From an uncultured Clostridia bacterium (lineage in GTDB: Bacteria; Bacillota; Clostridia; Christensenellales; UBA1242), in NCBI GenBank assembly GCA_934754355.1, contig CAKVID010000004.1:124001-188000 (forward strand): a stretch of DNA of 64,000 nt, read 5' to 3'. Below, in pieces: positions 61,536-64,000 of this stretch; position 1 is the stretch's first letter; every line of letters starts with the position of its first letter. The notes beneath the pieces are model-generated. The model saw only the letters and a program-made list of their open reading frames with translations. It was not told the origin of the DNA and ran no database searches. A program made the position numbers and the translations under genes.

Positions 61536-62939
61536 ATGGAAAAAAAGATATTCTTTGAAGACGCACGAAAAAATGTATTGGAGATGTTTTCCATAGAATT
61601 CCCCACACTATCCATTCAAAATATAGATATGTTCTTAGGTATGTTCTATAGGCTGGCTAATTACGAAGAAGAAGGTCAGAAGATTAAACCCACTATTCTT
61701 ATTACCAGCAACATTAATTCAGTTATCAAAAATTGTCCAAAATCCAAGAAAATTGTTTTCTACGAAGACCCAGACAACACAAACTTTCGTGCTAGAATCA
61801 AAGCCCTTATGTGTTTCTGCAGAAGAAATTGGAATATCTATGTTAATTTCGGAGATGTAATTGAATACGGAATTATAAAGAGTCTAACTTCTCTCAAAGA
61901 GAAAACTCTAATACAGACATTGCACGAACCTAGTATACTAGACAGCATTGCCAAGAAAACTAGCCTAGTAATCATTGATGTTTATGGCGGTGGTGTATGT
62001 AGATTAGTAGGAGCAAAAGGATATAATTGTTCGGTGTGCTTCAATCTTAATAGCGAGAATGAGTACAACTGGGATAATGAAATAACCGAATTTGTAGAAG
62101 CGTGTGTATCTAAGATTAAGACCACCAAACGCAAACTTCAAGACATCAAAAATTTGCTAGGGAATATATTTTATAGTGTTCTTCAAGGAATACATGGAAC
62201 AATCTGCATGGTTGTAGACAAAGAATTCAAAGACAAGGCTGGATACTTCCAAGACGGCACTTGGCTAAAAGAACCTATCGAACTAGTCAAATTATTCCTA
62301 AGAAGTTCTACATTCGATGAAAATATCCTTAGAAGTTACGCAGATGTCTTGCGTACAATGTTAGACTTTGATGGAATAACTATACTAGATAACGCGGGCA
62401 GAATAAGAGCATACAATGTATTTATAGAGTCCACTCCAGATGTTAGCAACAAAGTTGTTGGCGGAGCAAGAAGAAGAGCAGCCTACTCTATACTTCATAA
62501 TAGAAACCAGAAAATTGTAGGTGTATACTTCCAGTCTCAAGATGGAGACAACTTCTTCAAAGAGAAAGGCGACTTGAAGAAGAAAAAGAAAATCAAGATT
62601 GTAGGCGGAGAGGTTGTAAACGAAGATAATAATATGCTACCTCTAGAAATTATTGCCAAACTAGAACAAGCAAAGAAGAAAGAAGAAGAGAGATTGCAAG
62701 AAGAGAAAGAGAAAGAATTAATCAAAGAACAGAAAGCAAAAGAGAAAGCAGAACAGACCAAAGCAAAGAGCGAAGCAGAGAACATGACTACTAATCAACC
62801 TACCCCCGACACTTCTTCACTAGATAACAATATTAATTCAAATAATGATAAACAACCATCAATAAATTCTGCCGAGCCACTTACACCAGATACAAACGAT
62901 ATAAGTAATAACAATCCCGACCAAGTAAGTAATAATTAA
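61536..62939 (+). CDS. Diadenylate-cyclase-like (DAC/DisA_N) domain protein with altered motifs
   Basis: The start is placed at ATG 61536 (467 residues) behind GGGGG; an in-frame ATG at 61512 has no site. Residues 1-200 are an unrecognised, mixed alpha/beta N-terminal domain with VIIDVYGGG. Residues about 206-338 fit a DAC domain: HGTICMVVD, then D279-G-I281 (usual DGA) and G310-A-R-R-R-A-A316 (usual GTRHRAA). DAC enzymes make cyclic di-AMP from two ATP, a regulator of potassium and wall homeostasis. The C-terminus is a Lys/Glu coiled segment (about 375-415) and an Asn/Ser/Thr/Pro-rich tail. No membrane helices, unlike CdaA, and no DisA HhH part. It may be a divergent cyclase or a non-catalytic sensor. 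Confidence 0.75.
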   Translation: MEKKIFFEDARKNVLEMFSIEFPTLSIQNIDMFLGMFYRLANYEEEGQKIKPTILITSNINSVIKNCPKSKKIVFYEDPDNTNFRARIKALMCFCRRNWNIYVNFGDVIEYGIIKSLTSLKEKTLIQTLHEPSILDSIAKKTSLVIIDVYGGGVCRLVGAKGYNCSVCFNLNSENEYNWDNEITEFVEACVSKIKTTKRKLQDIKNLLGNIFYSVLQGIHGTICMVVDKEFKDKAGYFQDGTWLKEPIELVKLFLRSSTFDENILRSYADVLRTMLDFDGITILDNAGRIRAYNVFIESTPDVSNKVVGGARRRAAYSILHNRNQKIVGVYFQSQDGDNFFKEKGDLKKKKKIKIVGGEVVNEDNNMLPLEIIAKLEQAKKKEEERLQEEKEKELIKEQKAKEKAEQTKAKSEAENMTTNQPTPDTSSLDNNINSNNDKQPSINSAEPLTPDTNDISNNNPDQVSNN

Positions 62940-62943
62940 AAAT

Positions 62944-62989
62944 ATAGCAAGTTTAAACAAAGTAGTCCGAAAGAACACCTTGATTTAAA
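62944..62989 (-). repeat. Dispersed 46-nt structured repeat, copy B
   Basis: Reverse-complement relative of 55451-55496. On this copy AGTTTAAA (62950-62957) and TTTAAACT (62984-62991) form a perfect 8-bp stem. It begins 4 nt after the stop of the DAC-domain gene. A second bulged hairpin ATGCAACCT / AGGCTTTGCAT lies at 63009-63039; nothing else is seen up to 63151. Confidence 0.7.
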
Positions 62990-63151
62990 CTGACAATTTT
63001 CTCAATCTATGCAACCTCAATATATCGTAGGCTTTGCATCTAGTAAATTAATTGTAAATATAATAAACAAATCAATATCATATATAATTTAATAGTTGAA
63101 ATATAAAAGAAATAGTTATTTAACTAGCAAGAAGATTAAAAAAATCGAAAT

Positions 63152-63222
63152 AAAAAAACACAGGTTTAAATATGAATTGACCCCCCATAAGGGGCACTTC
63201 AAAATACAACTTGTGTTTTTTA
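63152..63222. terminator. Terminator-like hairpin before comF with the conserved apical core
   Basis: AAAACACA (63155-63162) / TGTGTTTT (63212-63219) closes a long arm whose tip is TGAATTGACCCCCC (63173-63186) / GGGGCACTTCA (63191-63201). A-run and T-run flank it. It can end both the DAC gene (plus) and comF (minus). Confidence 0.75.
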
Positions 63223-63224
63223 TT

Positions 63225-63986
63225 TTATATAATAATTCTATCTATATAATCACTATCATCGACATTGTTATCATCGGCACTATCTAGATACTTGTCCAAA
63301 TTTATTGGCGTTCTAGTTAGACACAGACCGTAGACTTTGTATGCACCTGCTGTCATTAATACTTTGGCACACTCATTCATACTACTGCCAGTCGTATAGA
63401 TATCATCAAATATTAGAATTGTCTTGCCTTTCACTTTAGATTTATTTGTAACTTTGAAAGCACCAGCCAAATTCACTTTTCTATTCTCTCTACTCAGACC
63501 AGTTTGATGAGGTGTGTCCTTACATCTAATAAGAACATCTGTATACACTCTGCCATAATTTTCTTTGATATCTTTCAGCATAAGTTCACATTGATTGAAG
63601 CCTCTTTCTTTAAGTCTATTCTCATGAATAGGCATTGGAAAAATTGTATCGAATGGAATATCTAATTTACTAAAGTAATCGTATATTATTTTGGATAACG
63701 GGTTGGCTATATCTTTGTAGCCTTGTATTTTTAATTTCAGTATTGCGTTTCTAATTCTACCTTTGTATTCGGCAATAGAGAAAACTCGCTCAAATTTAAT
63801 ATCATTACCCTTACAATCAATACATGCCTCTCCACTTGAGATATTTATTCCACACTTGCTACAAACCTTGCCAGTTATAAATGGAATTTGGCTTTCACAC
63901 TCCGGACAAATCCCATAATCATTATCTTCTCTGCCACACATAATACATTTAATATTTGATGGAAATAAAATATCAAGAAATTTCAT
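63225..63986 (-). CDS. comF: ComF-family phosphoribosyltransferase-like protein
   Basis: The start is placed at ATG 63986 (253 residues) behind GGAGAG. The N-terminus carries a four-pair cysteine zinc region (CIMC, CPEC, CSKC, CIDC), and the C-terminal half a type I phosphoribosyltransferase fold with the PRPP loop ILIFDDIYTTGSS. FPMPIHENRLKERGFNQ and HQTGLSRENRKVNL are ComF family motifs. ComF supports DNA uptake or processing in competent bacteria, and ComF-like proteins are widespread in cells with no known competence. The last 20 residues are an Asp-rich tail outside the usual fold. Upstream genes lie beyond the window. Confidence 0.93.
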   Translation of the reverse strand: MKFLDILFPSNIKCIMCGREDNDYGICPECESQIPFITGKVCSKCGINISSGEACIDCKGNDIKFERVFSIAEYKGRIRNAILKLKIQGYKDIANPLSKIIYDYFSKLDIPFDTIFPMPIHENRLKERGFNQCELMLKDIKENYGRVYTDVLIRCKDTPHQTGLSRENRKVNLAGAFKVTNKSKVKGKTILIFDDIYTTGSSMNECAKVLMTAGAYKVYGLCLTRTPINLDKYLDSADDNNVDDSDYIDRIII

Positions 63987-64000
63987 ACTTCTCTCCATCT

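Noticed and set aside
1..64000. Recoding of TGA, as in Mollicutes-like low-GC genomes
   Set aside because: All core proteins are full length with the standard code, and TGA serves as a normal stop.

Overview
The window comes from a low-GC, Gram-positive-type bacterium, most likely an uncultured gut Clostridia/Bacillota lineage (inference). The evidence is the Firmicutes-type murB-PHP-whiA-dnaE-pfkA gene order, a YaaH/SleL-like LysM-GH18 protein typical of spore formers, a diadenylate-cyclase-like gene, InlB-type surface repeats, purine-rich Shine-Dalgarno sequences before nearly every gene, and TTGACA/TATAAT-type promoters. TGA acts as a stop codon throughout. No phage, plasmid, CRISPR, rRNA or tRNA gene was seen.

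Layout. 1-4.4 kb: envelope genes (a membrane-anchored protein cut by the left edge, a GLUG-repeat lipoprotein with an EF-hand loop, a divergent membrane-anchored RsgI-like/coiled-coil protein). 4.5-12.4 kb, minus strand: a core operon murB - PHP phosphatase - whiA - dnaE - pfkA - Nudix-like, lacking the rapZ and yvcK genes that usually sit before whiA. 12.6-14.8 kb, minus strand: a TIGR01212 radical SAM gene overlapping lactate dehydrogenase. Its ~300-nt leader carries two tandem copies of a covarying cloverleaf-plus-hairpin RNA-like element. 14.9-18.4 kb, plus strand: an M1 metallopeptidase lipoprotein and an ABC exporter. 18.5-22.3 kb, minus strand: an operon of an Old-Yellow-Enzyme-type flavin/Fe-S reductase and the two subunits of aconitase X, probably a dehydratase-reductase pathway of unknown substrate. 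22.5-23.9 kb: asnS, followed by a gene-free stretch with nested inverted repeats. 24.6-26.3 kb: an unknown protein and a small lipoprotein.

26.3-50.2 kb is one uninterrupted 7,948-residue gene on the minus strand. It encodes a membrane-anchored surface protein of dozens of InlB-type (Listeria-Bacteroides) repeats ending in a Cys-rich CxxC array. 50.8-54.3 kb: typA/bipA and a CNNM/CBS transporter-like protein. 54.4-55.4 kb: a TasA/camelysin-like secreted protein that may be read from a leaderless transcript. 55.7-60.0 kb: an operon fhs - TrxB-like flavoprotein without redox cysteines - galE - rdgB. 60.1-64 kb: a LysM-GH18 glycosidase, a DAC-domain protein with altered motifs, and comF.

About a third of the window encodes exported or envelope proteins, several behind strong consensus promoters. 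The signals most worth following are the tandem structured leader at 14459-14749, the giant repeat protein, the nested inverted-repeat element at 24110-24536, a 46-nt repeat found in two places, and several enzymes with replaced key residues (PfkA, TrxB-like, Nudix, DAC, MurB).
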